Assembly (NCBI RefSeq): GCF_900110425.1
Contig: NZ_FODS01000009.1
Coordinates: 60,162 to 124,161, forward strand
Source of the DNA: Salinihabitans flavidus
Lineage (GTDB): Bacteria; Pseudomonadota; Alphaproteobacteria; Rhodobacterales; Rhodobacteraceae
Reading direction: 5' to 3'
Length of the DNA stretch: 64,000 nucleotides
Both the position numbers and the translations under genes were made by a program. Numbering within the stretch: position 1 is the first letter of the stretch; every line of letters starts with the position of its first letter. Below are positions 38,522 to 47,397 of this stretch, piece after piece. The notes beneath the pieces were generated by a model. That model was not told where the DNA came from. It ran no database searches and saw only the letters and a list, made by a program, of their open reading frames with translations.

Positions 38522-39604
38522 TCAGCTTTCGAGGAGCGCGTCGCCGCTGTCGTCATCGTCCGACTCGGGCATGTTGAATTCCAGCCCGTGAGCGGCGCGG
38601 ATCTTGTCCTCGATCTCGAGCGCCATGCGCTTGTTTTCGCGCAGGAAGGTCTTTGCGTTCTCGCGCCCCTGCCCGATGCGTTCATCCCCGTAGGAGTACC
38701 AGCTGCCGGATTTTTCCACCACGCCGGCCTTCACCCCGAGATCGATCAACTCTCCCGTCTTGGAGATGCCCTCACCATACATGATGTCGAACTCGACCTG
38801 CTTGAAAGGCGGGGCGACCTTGTTCTTCACAACTTTGACCTTGGTCTGATTGCCTGTAACTTCATCCCGGTCCTTGATCGAGCCGATCCGCCGTATATCA
38901 AGCCGCACAGAGGCATAGAATTTCAGCGCATTGCCGCCCGAGGTCGTTTCCGGGCTGCCGAACATCACGCCGATCTTCATGCGGATCTGATTGATGAAAA
39001 TCACCATGCAGTTGCTGCGCGAGATGGAGCCGGTCAACTTGCGCATCGCCTGGCTCATCAACCGCGCCTGCACACCAACGCTGCTGTCACCCATATCGCC
39101 TTCAAGTTCCGATTTCGGGGTCAGCGCCGCAACCGAATCGACCACCACGACGTTGACCGCCCCGGAACGCACGAGCGTGTCGGTAATTTCCAGCGCCTGT
39201 TCGCCCGTATCGGGCTGCGAAATCAGCAACTCGTCCAGATTGACGCCCAGCTTTTTCGCATATTGCGGATCCAGCGCATGTTCGGCATCGACGAAGGCGC
39301 CAACACCGCCGGTTTTCTGCTCTTCAGCGAGGCAATGCAGCGCCAGCGTGGTTTTGCCAGAACTTTCAGGTCCATAGATCTCGATGATCCGTCCCTTGGG
39401 AAGGCCGCCGATCCCCAGCGCGATATCGAGACCCAGAGAGCCGGTGGAGGTGGCCTCAATATCCTTGAAGGGATTGTCGCCGCCCAGTTTCATGATCGAC
39501 CCCTTGCCGAACTGCCGTTCGATCTGGGCCAGCGCGGAGTCGAGCGCCTTTTGCTTGTCGGGGGTTGTCTTGCTGCTCATTGTCAAAAGATCTGCCGTTG
39601 CCAT
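38522..39604 (-). CDS. recA: recombinase RecA
   Basis: 360 residues. Walker A is [13 protein letters not shown], with the L1/L2 region [20 protein letters not shown] and [19 protein letters not shown]. Binds single-stranded DNA, promotes strand exchange and triggers LexA self-cleavage. A GTTC-N7-GTTC element lies 53-67 bases upstream of the start (39657-39671). The acidic C-terminal tail (ESDDDDSGD) is normal for RecA. Confidence 0.98.
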   Translation of the reverse strand: MATADLLTMSSKTTPDKQKALDSALAQIERQFGKGSIMKLGGDNPFKDIEATSTGSLGLDIALGIGGLPKGRIIEIYGPESSGKTTLALHCLAEEQKTGGVGAFVDAEHALDPQYAKKLGVNLDELLISQPDTGEQALEITDTLVRSGAVNVVVVDSVAALTPKSELEGDMGDSSVGVQARLMSQAMRKLTGSISRSNCMVIFINQIRMKIGVMFGSPETTSGGNALKFYASVRLDIRRIGSIKDRDEVTGNQTKVKVVKNKVAPPFKQVEFDIMYGEGISKTGELIDLGVKAGVVEKSGSWYSYGDERIGQGRENAKTFLRENKRMALEIEDKIRAAHGLEFNMPESDDDDSGDALLES

Positions 39605-39656
39605 TGCATTTTGCCCCTTATTTCACACACCGTTTCCGGCGTCCATCATTGCCTGT

Positions 39657-39671
39657 GTTCACGTCCTGTTC
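39657..39671. promoter_or_regulatory. LexA (SOS) box upstream of recA
   Basis: GTTC-ACGTCCT-GTTC, the direct-repeat SOS operator of alphaproteobacteria, in the divergent region between recA and the sulfotransferase-like gene. It lies 53-67 bases before the recA start and 129 bases before the other gene, so recA is the likely target. Confidence 0.85.
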
Positions 39672-39799
39672 CCACCCCTTATGAGATCAAAAAGAGAACA
39701 TTTCAATAGAATTCTGCGGGTTTAACTTTTTCCACAAAACGTTAAGGAGAGGTTTACGATGCCGCGGCAAGATCCCGGATAAAGCCCGAAGGACAGTAG

Positions 39800-40396
39800 A
39801 TGCTTGTTTTCTGGAAGGAAAAACTGGTGATTCTCGCGGTGCCCAAGACTGGCACCACCGCGCTTGAGGCTGCATTGCGCCCGCGCGCCGATATCGTTGT
39901 CTCCGATCCGCCCGAATTGAAACATGCGCCGCTCTACCGCTACAATCGCTTCTTCCGCCCGATGTTCGAGAAGGCGTGCAAGACATCCGACATGGAAACC
40001 GTGGCGGTCATGCGCGAACCGATAAGCTGGCTTGGAAGCTGGTATCGCTACCGGCGCCGCGATTTCATGAAGGGGCAGGCCAATGCGACACATGGCTTGA
40101 GCTTTGACGAGTTCGTTGAAGGATACTGCAAGGGGGAGCGTCCCGCGTTCGCCAATGTCGGCAGTCAGGCCAAGTTCCTCGAACCCCGCCCCAACGGAAC
40201 TGCCGTCACTCATCTTTTCCGCTATGAGGATCAGCCCCGGCTCCTGCGCTTTCTGGCCGACCGTCTGGGTCAGTTGCCAGAGCTGCCGCGCGCCAATGTA
40301 TCGCCGGAAATGGCACTGTCCCTCTCGTCCGAAGCAGAGGCGAAGTTGCGCCGTAAATGTGCCGACGAATTCACGCTTTACAATAGCTTACCCTGA
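39800..40396 (+). CDS. sulfotransferase-like protein
   Basis: 198 residues. The N-terminal VILAVPKTGTTALEAAL matches the 5'-phosphosulfate (PSB) loop of PAPS-dependent sulfotransferases, and ETVAVMREPISWLGSWYRYRR matches the 3'-phosphate-binding segment. It is short for the family, with a compact C-terminal part. Substrate unknown. Similar Rhodobacterales proteins have sometimes been labelled gamma-glutamyl kinase, which these motifs do not support. Divergent from recA. Confidence 0.72.
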   Translation: MLVFWKEKLVILAVPKTGTTALEAALRPRADIVVSDPPELKHAPLYRYNRFFRPMFEKACKTSDMETVAVMREPISWLGSWYRYRRRDFMKGQANATHGLSFDEFVEGYCKGERPAFANVGSQAKFLEPRPNGTAVTHLFRYEDQPRLLRFLADRLGQLPELPRANVSPEMALSLSSEAEAKLRRKCADEFTLYNSLP

Positions 40397-40503
40397 GAAC
40401 GATAATCTGCATCGACCCCATCTGTACGGATGGTATCATGCAGGGATTCCCCTTTCGATCCAATCACGCTACGCTGGTGCCTGCGCGACAGGAGGTAAAG
40501 AGA

Positions 40504-40872
40504 ATGCAAAAAGACCTTTCCATCAATGTGTTGGGGGGAAATCTGGCGCCCTGCTCATCCGACCCTCTGACGGGTTTCTTTCGTGACGGGGCCTGCAACA
40601 CCTGCGCCGAGGATCAGGGGAACCATACAGTCTGTGCCGTGATGACAGCGGAGTTTCTGGCCTATTCGAAGTATGTGGGAAACGACCTGTCCACACCGCG
40701 TCCGGACTTTGGCTTTCCGGGGCTGAAGCCGGGGGATCGTTGGTGCCTGTGCGCGGGCAGGTTCCTGCAGGCGCATGATGAAGGCTGCGCGCCGCAGGTC
40801 GATCTTCAAGCGACACACGAAAAAGCGACGGAAATCGTGCCGCTGGCGGTATTGCGAAAGCACACGCTCTGA
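40504..40872 (+). CDS. DUF2237 family protein
   Basis: 122 residues from the ATG at 40504 (AGGAGG lies ten bases upstream); the frame is open to 40438 without such a site. Family signatures: NVLGGNLAPCSSDPLTGFFRDG, CNTCAEDQGNHTVCAVMT, GDRWCLCAGRF. Seven conserved-looking cysteines suggest metal binding or redox chemistry. Function unknown. Convergent with trpB, 16 bases away. Confidence 0.88.
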   Translation: MQKDLSINVLGGNLAPCSSDPLTGFFRDGACNTCAEDQGNHTVCAVMTAEFLAYSKYVGNDLSTPRPDFGFPGLKPGDRWCLCAGRFLQAHDEGCAPQVDLQATHEKATEIVPLAVLRKHTL

Positions 40873-40888
40873 GGCGTATGGCGCCGGA

Positions 40889-42142
40889 TCAGATCGCGTC
40901 GCGGCCTTCTGTATCGGCCATGTCGAACCCGAGATGCCGCGCAACGGTGTAGATGTCCTTGTCGCCACGCCCGCACATGTTCATCACAAGCACATGATCG
41001 CGCGGTAAGGTCGGTGCGATCTTCATCACATGCGCCAGCGCATGCGAGGGCTCCAACGCGGGAATGATCCCCTCCTGCGCGCAGCAAAACTGAAACGCCT
41101 CAAGCGCCTCCTTGTCCGTGATCGAGACATACTGCGCGCGGCCGGTGTCGTGCAGCCAGCTATGCTCCGGGCCGATGCCCGGGTAGTCGAGGCCGGCGGA
41201 AATGGAAAACCCTTCGAGAATCTGCCCGTCCTCATCCTGAAGCAGGTAGGTGCGATTGCCATGCAGGACTCCCGGGCGCCCGCCGGTAAGTGAGGCGCAA
41301 TGCTGCATGCTGTCGTCCACGCCTTTGCCCCCCGCTTCGACACCTATGATATTGACGGTTGTGTCGTCGAGAAACGGATAGAATAGCCCCATCGCGTTGG
41401 AGCCACCGCCAATCGCGGCCACAAGCGTATCGGGCAGCGCGCCGTCCCCTTCGAACTCGGGCAACTGGTCCCTGACTTCCTTTCCGATGATCGACTGGAA
41501 ATCGCGCACCATCGCTGGATAGGGATGCGGCCCGGCCACGGTGCCGATGCAATAGAAGGTGTCGCGCACATTGGTGACCCAGTCGCGCAGCGCGTCGTTC
41601 ATGGCGTCCTTGAGCGTGCCGCGCCCCGAGGTGACAGGGACCACCTCGGCCCCCAGAAGCCGCATGCGGAACACGTTGGGCGCCTGCCGTTCCACATCAT
41701 GCGCCCCCATGTAAACCACGCATTGCAGCCCGAACTTGGCACAGACGGTCGCGGTGGCCACCCCATGCTGTCCGGCGCCGGTTTCCGCGATGATCCGCGA
41801 CTTCCCCATACGGCGGGCAAGGATGATCTGGCCGAGCACATTATTGATCTTGTGCGCGCCGGTATGGTTCAGCTCATCCCGCTTGAGATAGATTTTCGCG
41901 CCGCCAAGCGCCTCGGTCATGCGCTGCGCGAAATAGAGCGGGCTGGGCCGACCCACGTAGTGTTTCCAGAGGTGCTCCATCTCGGCCCAGAACTCCGGAT
42001 CGGTTTTGGCTCGATCGTATTCGGCCTCCAGTTCGAGGATCAGCGGCATGAGCGTTTCGCTGACAAAGCGCCCGCCGAATTTGCCAAAACGGCCCCTTTC
42101 GTCAGGGCCGGACATGAAGCTGTTGAAAAGGTCGTTGGCCAT
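40889..42142 (-). CDS. trpB: tryptophan synthase beta chain
   Basis: 417 residues. The PLP lysine lies in [18 protein letters not shown]; the glycine-rich phosphate loop is GGGSNAMG; C-terminal GRGDKD is typical. Condenses indole and serine to tryptophan in the alpha2beta2 complex. trpF is 158 bases upstream in the same direction; trpA is not in the window. GGAGA precedes the start. Confidence 0.98.
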   Translation of the reverse strand: MANDLFNSFMSGPDERGRFGKFGGRFVSETLMPLILELEAEYDRAKTDPEFWAEMEHLWKHYVGRPSPLYFAQRMTEALGGAKIYLKRDELNHTGAHKINNVLGQIILARRMGKSRIIAETGAGQHGVATATVCAKFGLQCVVYMGAHDVERQAPNVFRMRLLGAEVVPVTSGRGTLKDAMNDALRDWVTNVRDTFYCIGTVAGPHPYPAMVRDFQSIIGKEVRDQLPEFEGDGALPDTLVAAIGGGSNAMGLFYPFLDDTTVNIIGVEAGGKGVDDSMQHCASLTGGRPGVLHGNRTYLLQDEDGQILEGFSISAGLDYPGIGPEHSWLHDTGRAQYVSITDKEALEAFQFCCAQEGIIPALEPSHALAHVMKIAPTLPRDHVLVMNMCGRGDKDIYTVARHLGFDMADTEGRDAI

Positions 42143-42300
42143 GAAAGGTCTCCGTCGTTCCGCCCCTGTTCATATGGGGCGGTGGCACGATTTGCCATGA
42201 CAAATTTCCCGCACCGCTGCGGAACTCACGCCGCGTTCCTCTTCAGCCCGGAGAGCCGACCGTTTCGCGGTATCGTCCGACCGCCACACAAACAGAGGGA

Positions 42301-42963
42301 TCACAACGCCACTCTGCCCGCCCCGCCTCCTGCCGCCTTGATGAATGCGCTCATGAGGGCCGGATCTTTCGTTCCCGGTGCGCGTTCCACGCCAGAGGAG
42401 ACATCGACCTGCCGCGCGCCGGTCATATGGGCTGCCTCGGCCACATTGTCGGGTGTCAGCCCCCCGGCCAGCATCCAGGGACAAGGCCAGAATTTTCGCC
42501 CGGCCAGAAGTCGCCAGTCAAAGGCAAGCCCGTTGCCTCCCGGAAGCGGAGCGGCCTTCGGAGGTTTGGCATCGATCAGAAGCTGGTCGGCCACCTGTGC
42601 GTAAATGTCGATCTGCTCCAGATCCGCCGCGTCCGCAATACCGATCGCCTTCATCACCGGCAAACCGTAGCGCGATCTCAGCTCAGCCACGCGTCCAGGG
42701 CTTTCACGCCCGTGGAGTTGCAACATGTCGAGCGGAACCGTCGCCTGAAGATGATCGAGGAATGCATCGTCCGCATCGACCGTGAGCGCGACCTTGATCA
42801 CGCCCGGCGGCACCTCCAGCGCCAGTGCACGCGCGGTATCGGGATCGACATTGCGCGGGGATTTGCCAAAGAAGACAAACCCGCAATAGCTCGCTCCCGC
42901 CGCGACGGCGGCGCGGACGTGATCAGACTGCGTGAGCCCGCAAATCTTGACCCTGACGTCCAT
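42301..42963 (-). CDS. trpF: phosphoribosylanthranilate isomerase
   Basis: 220 residues, TIM barrel. Motifs: [19 protein letters not shown] at the N-terminus (catalytic Cys), LQLHGRESP, and [15 protein letters not shown] with VDVSSGVE near the end. Catalyses the Amadori rearrangement of PRA to CdRP in tryptophan synthesis. GGGGGAAGG lies just upstream of the ATG. Confidence 0.97.
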   Translation of the reverse strand: MDVRVKICGLTQSDHVRAAVAAGASYCGFVFFGKSPRNVDPDTARALALEVPPGVIKVALTVDADDAFLDHLQATVPLDMLQLHGRESPGRVAELRSRYGLPVMKAIGIADAADLEQIDIYAQVADQLLIDAKPPKAAPLPGGNGLAFDWRLLAGRKFWPCPWMLAGGLTPDNVAEAAHMTGARQVDVSSGVERAPGTKDPALMSAFIKAAGGGAGRVAL

Positions 42964-42983
42964 CGCCTTCCCCCTGAAACGGC

Positions 42984-43006
42984 AAAGGCCCCGGGAATCC
43001 GGGGCC
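42984..43006 (-). terminator. terminator after lapA
   Basis: GGCCCCGG and CCGGGGCC arms with a four-base loop; on the minus strand a TTT follows. It lies 28 bases after the lapA stop and just upstream of trpF. Confidence 0.7.
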
Positions 43007-43034
43007 GTTCACGCCTTCAACGACCGCGAATGAT

Positions 43035-43385
43035 CTACCCGTTCTCGTCAAGAAGCGCCAGCACTTCGTCCTTGCCCTCGGCCTGCTTGCCCTTGAGACG
43101 CCGAATCTCGCGCTGCGTCTGGCGCAACTCGCGTTCGGCGCGCGCCTTTTCGGCACGAAAGCGGTGTTCGCGCAGCCATTCCCAGACAAATCCGATCAGA
43201 AGTCCGGCGACGACCCCGCCGAGGATCACAAGAAACAGCGGCAGGGTCACCGAATAGCCAAGCCCCAGCAGATCCGCCAGCGTGGCCGGCAGAAGGTTGA
43301 GTGTGACCTCACCCCGATTGGCCAGCGCGACCACGATCAGGACGATACCGACACCCGCCCAGAAGGCGTAACGGATATAGCGCAT
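43035..43385 (-). CDS. lapA: LapA-type membrane protein (DUF1049)
   Basis: 116 residues with two membrane helices (about 5-22 and 45-70, the second with GGVVAGLLIGFVWEWLRE) and a charged coiled-coil tail (about 72-108). This is the LapA layout; with LapB it regulates LPS synthesis through LpxC/FtsH in enterobacteria, a role not shown for this group. It starts immediately after the ihfB stop with no gap, so it is co-translated with it. Confidence 0.85.
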   Translation of the reverse strand: MRYIRYAFWAGVGIVLIVVALANRGEVTLNLLPATLADLLGLGYSVTLPLFLVILGGVVAGLLIGFVWEWLREHRFRAEKARAERELRQTQREIRRLKGKQAEGKDEVLALLDENG

Positions 43386-43670
43386 TCAATCCTTCCCGTT
43401 CAGACGATCGCGAAGACGCTTGCCAGTGCGAAAGAACGGCACGTATTTCTCCTCGACATGGACCGACTCCCCGGTGCGCGGATTGCGTCCGACCCGGGCA
43501 TCGCGCTTCTTCACCGAGAAAGCGCCGAAACCGCGCAGTTCCACCCGGTCGCCACGGGCCATCGCATTGGTGATTTCATCGAAGATCGTATTCACGATCC
43601 GCTCCACATCCCTCTGATAGAGATGTGGATTCTCGTCGGCAATAATTTGAATGAGTTCCGATCGGATCAT
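43386..43670 (-). CDS. ihfB: integration host factor beta subunit
   Basis: 94 residues, HU/IHF fold. The DNA-bending arm has [10 protein letters not shown] with the intercalating proline, and the sequence starts [26 protein letters not shown], the beta form. With IhfA it bends DNA at specific sites for recombination, replication and transcription. lapA follows directly. Confidence 0.95.
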   Translation of the reverse strand: MIRSELIQIIADENPHLYQRDVERIVNTIFDEITNAMARGDRVELRGFGAFSVKKRDARVGRNPRTGESVHVEEKYVPFFRTGKRLRDRLNGKD

Positions 43671-43911
43671 CGGCCCTGTCTCCCCGGCAGGCTGCGTTTA
43701 TCTTGTTCGCTTTGCTTCTGGGACTATAGGAAGAAACCACGCGAACGGAAACAGATACGGACGGATAGGGGGCGAAAATTGGCACGAATGGGCATCAATC
43801 CGCGTTTCAGAGGCAAAATGCGATGGGATCGAACGAGAATGCGGCAGCAAATGGGTTCTCCGCCGCAGCGCAGAGAAGCCATTGATTCGCAATGAAAAGG
43901 TCCGGAATGCA

Positions 43912-43938
43912 AAAGTCCCCGCCAAAGGCGAGGACTTT
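43912..43938 (-). terminator. second hairpin downstream of tig
   Basis: Twelve-base arms AAAGTCCCCGCC and GGCGAGGACTTT with one mismatch that becomes a G-U pair on the minus strand; loop AAA. On the minus strand it ends in CTTTTG, a good rho-independent form. Confidence 0.7.
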
Positions 43939-43954
43939 GTCAGGAGTTTGAACC

Positions 43955-43970
43955 CCGCCCTTACGGGCGG
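43955..43970 (-). terminator. first hairpin downstream of tig
   Basis: CCGCCC and GGGCGG arms around TTAC, 28 bases after the tig stop. No T-tract; probably acts with the next hairpin. Confidence 0.4.
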
Positions 43971-43998
43971 CCAGTCGCATCCGGAGTCCGGACTGAAC

Positions 43999-45333
43999 TC
44001 ATTCTTCGTCGAGCGCCTCGACGGCTTTTTGAAGATCGTCCTTGCTGATCTCCTTGTCGGTCACTTCCGCCAGCTCGACGATATAGTCGATGACCTTGTC
44101 TTCGAACAGCGGCGCGCGAAGCTGCTGCTGCATCTGCTGGTTCTGCTGAACGAATTCAAAGAACTGACGCTCCTGCCCGGGATACTGGCGGGCCTGGTTC
44201 ATGATCGCCTGCGTCATCTCCGCATCGGTCACCTCGACCTCGGCCTTCTGACCCAGTTCGGCCAGCAGCAGCCCGAGGCGAACGCGGCGTTCGGCCAATT
44301 CGATATGCTCCTCGGTCGGCTCGATTTCCGGGTGGTCGTGGCCTTCCACGTCCGGGTTCTCTTCATGCCAGAGTTGATGCGCGATCTGCTGCGCCTCGGA
44401 TTCCACAAGGCTGGGCGGCAGATCGAAGCTCACCATTTTATCAAGCTCGTCGAGAAGGTTGCGCTTCATCACCGCACGCGCGGCCTGAACATACTCGGCT
44501 TCGAGACGCTCGCGGATCTGCCCCTCCAGCGCGTCCAGATCCTCTGCGCCGAATTTCTTGGCCAACTCGTCGTCGATCTGCGCCGCGACGGGTTCCTTCA
44601 CGTCCTTGATCGTGCAGTCGAACACCGCTTCCTTACCGGCAAGATGCTCCGCCTGATACTCGTCGGGGAAGTTCACGGTGACGGATTTCTCCTCACCGGC
44701 GGTAACGCCGACAAGCTGCTCTTCAAAGCCGGGGATAAACTGATTTGAGCCCAGAACCAGCGGGAAATCTTCCGCCGCACCGCCTTCGAAGGGCTCACCA
44801 TCGACCTTGCCGACGAAATCCATCACGACCTGATCACCGTCCGCAGCCTTGGCACCGGCTTCCCGCGATTTAAAATCCTGCGCATTCTCGGCGAGGTTCT
44901 TCAGCGCATCCTCGACCTCCGCGTCGTCGGCCTTGGCCACCAGCCGTTCGACCTTGAGCGATTTGAGGTCGACCTCGGGGATCTCCGGCAGCGCCTCATA
45001 GGACATCTCGATGTTGACGTCCTGACCCTCTTTCCAGTCTTCGCCGTCTTTCATCTCGACCTTTGGTTGCATCGCCGGGCGGTCGCCGCTGTCTTCGAAA
45101 TGCTTGTTCATCGCGCTGTCGACGGTTTCCTGCATCGCCTCGCCAAGCAGACGCTGGCCGAATTGCTTTTTCAAAAGCGCGAGCGGAACCTTGCCCTTGC
45201 GAAAGCCCTTCATCTCAACTTCGGGCTGCGCCTCGGCGAGCTTCTCGTTGACCTTCTCGTCGAGTTCCGCCGCCGTGACGGTGATCGAATACGCGCGCTT
45301 GAGCCCCTCGTTGAGCGTCTCAGTGACTTGCAT
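43999..45333 (-). CDS. tig: trigger factor
   Basis: 444 residues. The ribosome-binding N-terminal domain has the signature [16 protein letters not shown]; an FKBP-type PPIase domain is at about 150-245 ([22 protein letters not shown]) and a long helical C-terminal chaperone domain follows. Binds nascent chains at the ribosome exit. No clpP or lon gene follows in this window. The intergenic stretch in front (45334-45460) shows no gene. Confidence 0.97.
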   Translation of the reverse strand: MQVTETLNEGLKRAYSITVTAAELDEKVNEKLAEAQPEVEMKGFRKGKVPLALLKKQFGQRLLGEAMQETVDSAMNKHFEDSGDRPAMQPKVEMKDGEDWKEGQDVNIEMSYEALPEIPEVDLKSLKVERLVAKADDAEVEDALKNLAENAQDFKSREAGAKAADGDQVVMDFVGKVDGEPFEGGAAEDFPLVLGSNQFIPGFEEQLVGVTAGEEKSVTVNFPDEYQAEHLAGKEAVFDCTIKDVKEPVAAQIDDELAKKFGAEDLDALEGQIRERLEAEYVQAARAVMKRNLLDELDKMVSFDLPPSLVESEAQQIAHQLWHEENPDVEGHDHPEIEPTEEHIELAERRVRLGLLLAELGQKAEVEVTDAEMTQAIMNQARQYPGQERQFFEFVQQNQQMQQQLRAPLFEDKVIDYIVELAEVTDKEISKDDLQKAVEALDEE

Positions 45334-45460
45334 CTGTCTTCCCCATAGGTTTCATCGCGCGCAAAGCGCACGTTGTCGCTGTGTAAATCTGCGCCCTTCT
45401 ATTGGCCCTGTCCCGGCGGTGCAAGTGGATTTGGCCGCATCGCCGCCCCCCGGAGGTGTT

Positions 45461-45718
45461 TCACCCGCAGCGCGCGATCAGCCCCCGTTGCTCAAGCTGG
45501 GCAATCGCCTCTGATACTTCCTCGCTTGGCGGGGCCGACAGGCGAAAACACTGCGCCAGCCGCTCGGCGATCGCGTCATCCGAATGACAGCCGTCGCAAC
45601 ACAAGTAGATGATCGCCGCCGTGGCATTGAGGTGGTGAACCGTTCCGGCCACCCGTTCCTGCAAGCGAAGCCCGTCGCCGGTCTCTTCCACGTCCACGTC
45701 TGCCAGTGCCTGCCACAT
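45461..45718 (-). CDS. PqqD-like peptide-chaperone domain protein
   Basis: 85 residues covering a PqqD fold: strand pair RLQERVAGTVHHLNATAAIIY, then the usual DG turn and helix DDAIAERLAQCF. PqqD domains (RRE) present precursor peptides to radical-SAM or other modifying enzymes. No pqqA, pqqE or other radical-SAM gene lies near. The CCDGCH stretch is unusual, as most have LCDG. It starts 57 bases after the flavoprotein gene in the same direction, so the two form a likely operon. Confidence 0.8.
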   Translation of the reverse strand: MWQALADVDVEETGDGLRLQERVAGTVHHLNATAAIIYLCCDGCHSDDAIAERLAQCFRLSAPPSEEVSEAIAQLEQRGLIARCG

Positions 45719-45775
45719 GGATCTATCCTGCCAGATTTGCGTTGCAATGAAAACCGCGCGGCACCGCCATGTCGC

Positions 45776-47248
45776 TCACCCGGCTCCCAGCAGCGCGAAC
45801 GCCCCCGTTGCCACCGCGAGCGCCGCGCCGATACCGACGAAGTACAGCGCCCTGCGCCGGTCCTGGCGCGAGGCCGCGCCGCCCGAATAGTCGAAGCGTT
45901 CATAAACCACCTTGTCCATCGGCATTCCCAGATCCACAAGGGTATCCGACACCGCCGTCACCATCGGACCGGGGCCGCACATCAGCGCCACGCACCGCGC
46001 CGGGTCGAGACCGTCGAGCAATTCGCCCAAACGCGCGCGATCAAGGCGCCCGACAACGCCCTGCCAGCCCTCGGCATCTTCCTCACTCAGCAGCATGACC
46101 TGAAGGTCGATCACTTCTTTCGCGGCCTCGATCTCTTCGAGACAGGCAAAATTCGCGGGCGTCCCGGCGGCATAGGCAAGCCGCACGGGCCGCGGATCGC
46201 GCCGCGCCACGAGATCGCGCAGCAGCCCCATGATCGGCGCGATCCCCACACCGCCAGCCAGCAGCACGATGGCGTGATCCTCATGCCGTTCAAGCGTGAA
46301 CTCTCCGTAAGGCCCGTCAATCCCGATCGGCGTGCCGGGGGCGAGCGTTCCGATCCGGTCGGTGAAATCGCCAGCCTCCTTGATGATCAGGCTCAGCCCG
46401 TCGCGCGCGGGGCTGTCGGCGATGGAAAACGGATGGTCGAACAGCGGGAAGCGGTGCCGGCCCTCGCTCATCCAGACGAACTGTCCCGCAGTATAAGGCA
46501 GCGGCGCGGTCCGCGGGCCGGGCTGAATATCAAGCTCCCACATCCGGTCGGCGCGCTGTGTGACGGAGGCGAGCCGCCAAGGCCGGCGATGAAGCTGAAG
46601 CCAGCGCCAGCCATACAACACCGCGACGACAAGGGCGCAGGCGCCCCCCACGACCCACCAGAGCCAGTGAACCGGCCCCAGCGCGCTGAACCGGCCCGCG
46701 CTCACCGCGTGATGGAGCCCGCCCCCCAATGCCACAAGGCCAAGCACGACATGACTGCCACGCCAGACCTCATAGCGCCACGGCATCCGGTCCCGCAGAA
46801 CCGCCCCGACGATCAGCAGAACAAGCGCCGACAAGACCACGACCCCGCTGCGATAGTGCGGCAGGGTCAGATAGGCCATGAGCCGTTCAACCCCGAGATC
46901 GGGGTTTTCGGCCCATGTCGGCATGACATAGAAAAGCGGATGCCCGATCAGCGCCAGCAGCACCCAGATCGCCGCGATCTTGTGAAACGCCATGATCTTG
47001 TCGATGCCAAGCCGCCCCGACACCGCCTCGAACCGGCCGGAGGTGACAAATTGCACCGCCATCGCCGCAAGCGCCACCATCCCCAGCGCCGCCGCCACCC
47101 GCTCCCATGGATCGAGGGGCGCCACCCGCTGACCGGCGGCCAGCAGCAACGGCGAAAGGCACGCCACCAGATACAGCAGACCGAGCGCCGGGCCCGGCAA
47201 GCGCAGGCCATGCCGCGCCCGTATTCGGGGGGCCGTGGATAGCGCCAT
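45776..47248 (-). CDS. ferric-reductase-like membrane flavoprotein (ferredoxin-reductase type)
   Basis: 490 residues from the ATG at 47248 (AGAGGG upstream). N-terminal six-helix ferric-reductase-like domain (about 15-215) with heme-ligand candidate histidines in MAFHKIAAIW, LIGHPLFY, RGSHVVLG and GLHHAV; then an FAD-binding barrel with FDHPFSIADSP and an NAD(P) domain with LLAGGVGIAPIMGLL and LMCGPGPMV. An extra hydrophobic segment closes the protein (about 465-487). It should pass electrons from NAD(P)H through FAD and heme across the membrane. Divergent from the pentaheme cytochrome gene, sharing an FNR box. Confidence 0.88.
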   Translation of the reverse strand: MALSTAPRIRARHGLRLPGPALGLLYLVACLSPLLLAAGQRVAPLDPWERVAAALGMVALAAMAVQFVTSGRFEAVSGRLGIDKIMAFHKIAAIWVLLALIGHPLFYVMPTWAENPDLGVERLMAYLTLPHYRSGVVVLSALVLLIVGAVLRDRMPWRYEVWRGSHVVLGLVALGGGLHHAVSAGRFSALGPVHWLWWVVGGACALVVAVLYGWRWLQLHRRPWRLASVTQRADRMWELDIQPGPRTAPLPYTAGQFVWMSEGRHRFPLFDHPFSIADSPARDGLSLIIKEAGDFTDRIGTLAPGTPIGIDGPYGEFTLERHEDHAIVLLAGGVGIAPIMGLLRDLVARRDPRPVRLAYAAGTPANFACLEEIEAAKEVIDLQVMLLSEEDAEGWQGVVGRLDRARLGELLDGLDPARCVALMCGPGPMVTAVSDTLVDLGMPMDKVVYERFDYSGGAASRQDRRRALYFVGIGAALAVATGAFALLGAG

Positions 47249-47312
47249 TGTCGCCCTCTCTTTCAAGATGTGTTTCCCAATGCCTGCGTGCCTGAAGATC
47301 AAACCGCATGTC

Positions 47313-47326
47313 TTGATGCGGATCAA
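47313..47326. promoter_or_regulatory. FNR/FnrL box
   Basis: TTGAT-GCGG-ATCAA, an exact match to the TTGAT-N4-ATCAA consensus. It stands in the 150-base divergent region, centred about 71 bases before the flavoprotein start and 78 bases before the cytochrome start, so it could activate either gene. Confidence 0.85.
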
Positions 47327-47397
47327 TGCAAGGTGACGGAATTCATCGAAGTTTCCCCAAACTGTGGTAGGTTGCGACGAGCAGCAAAGGAAAAGTG

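Larger units (their letters stand above)
43671..43998. other. gene-free interval between tig and ihfB
   Basis: 328 bases without a credible gene. It contains two hairpins that end tig transcription (43912-43938 and 43955-43970); the remainder, up to ihfB, is AT-richer than average and presumably holds the ihfB promoter. No rpsA gene lies in front of ihfB here, unlike the order in many proteobacteria. Confidence 0.6.
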
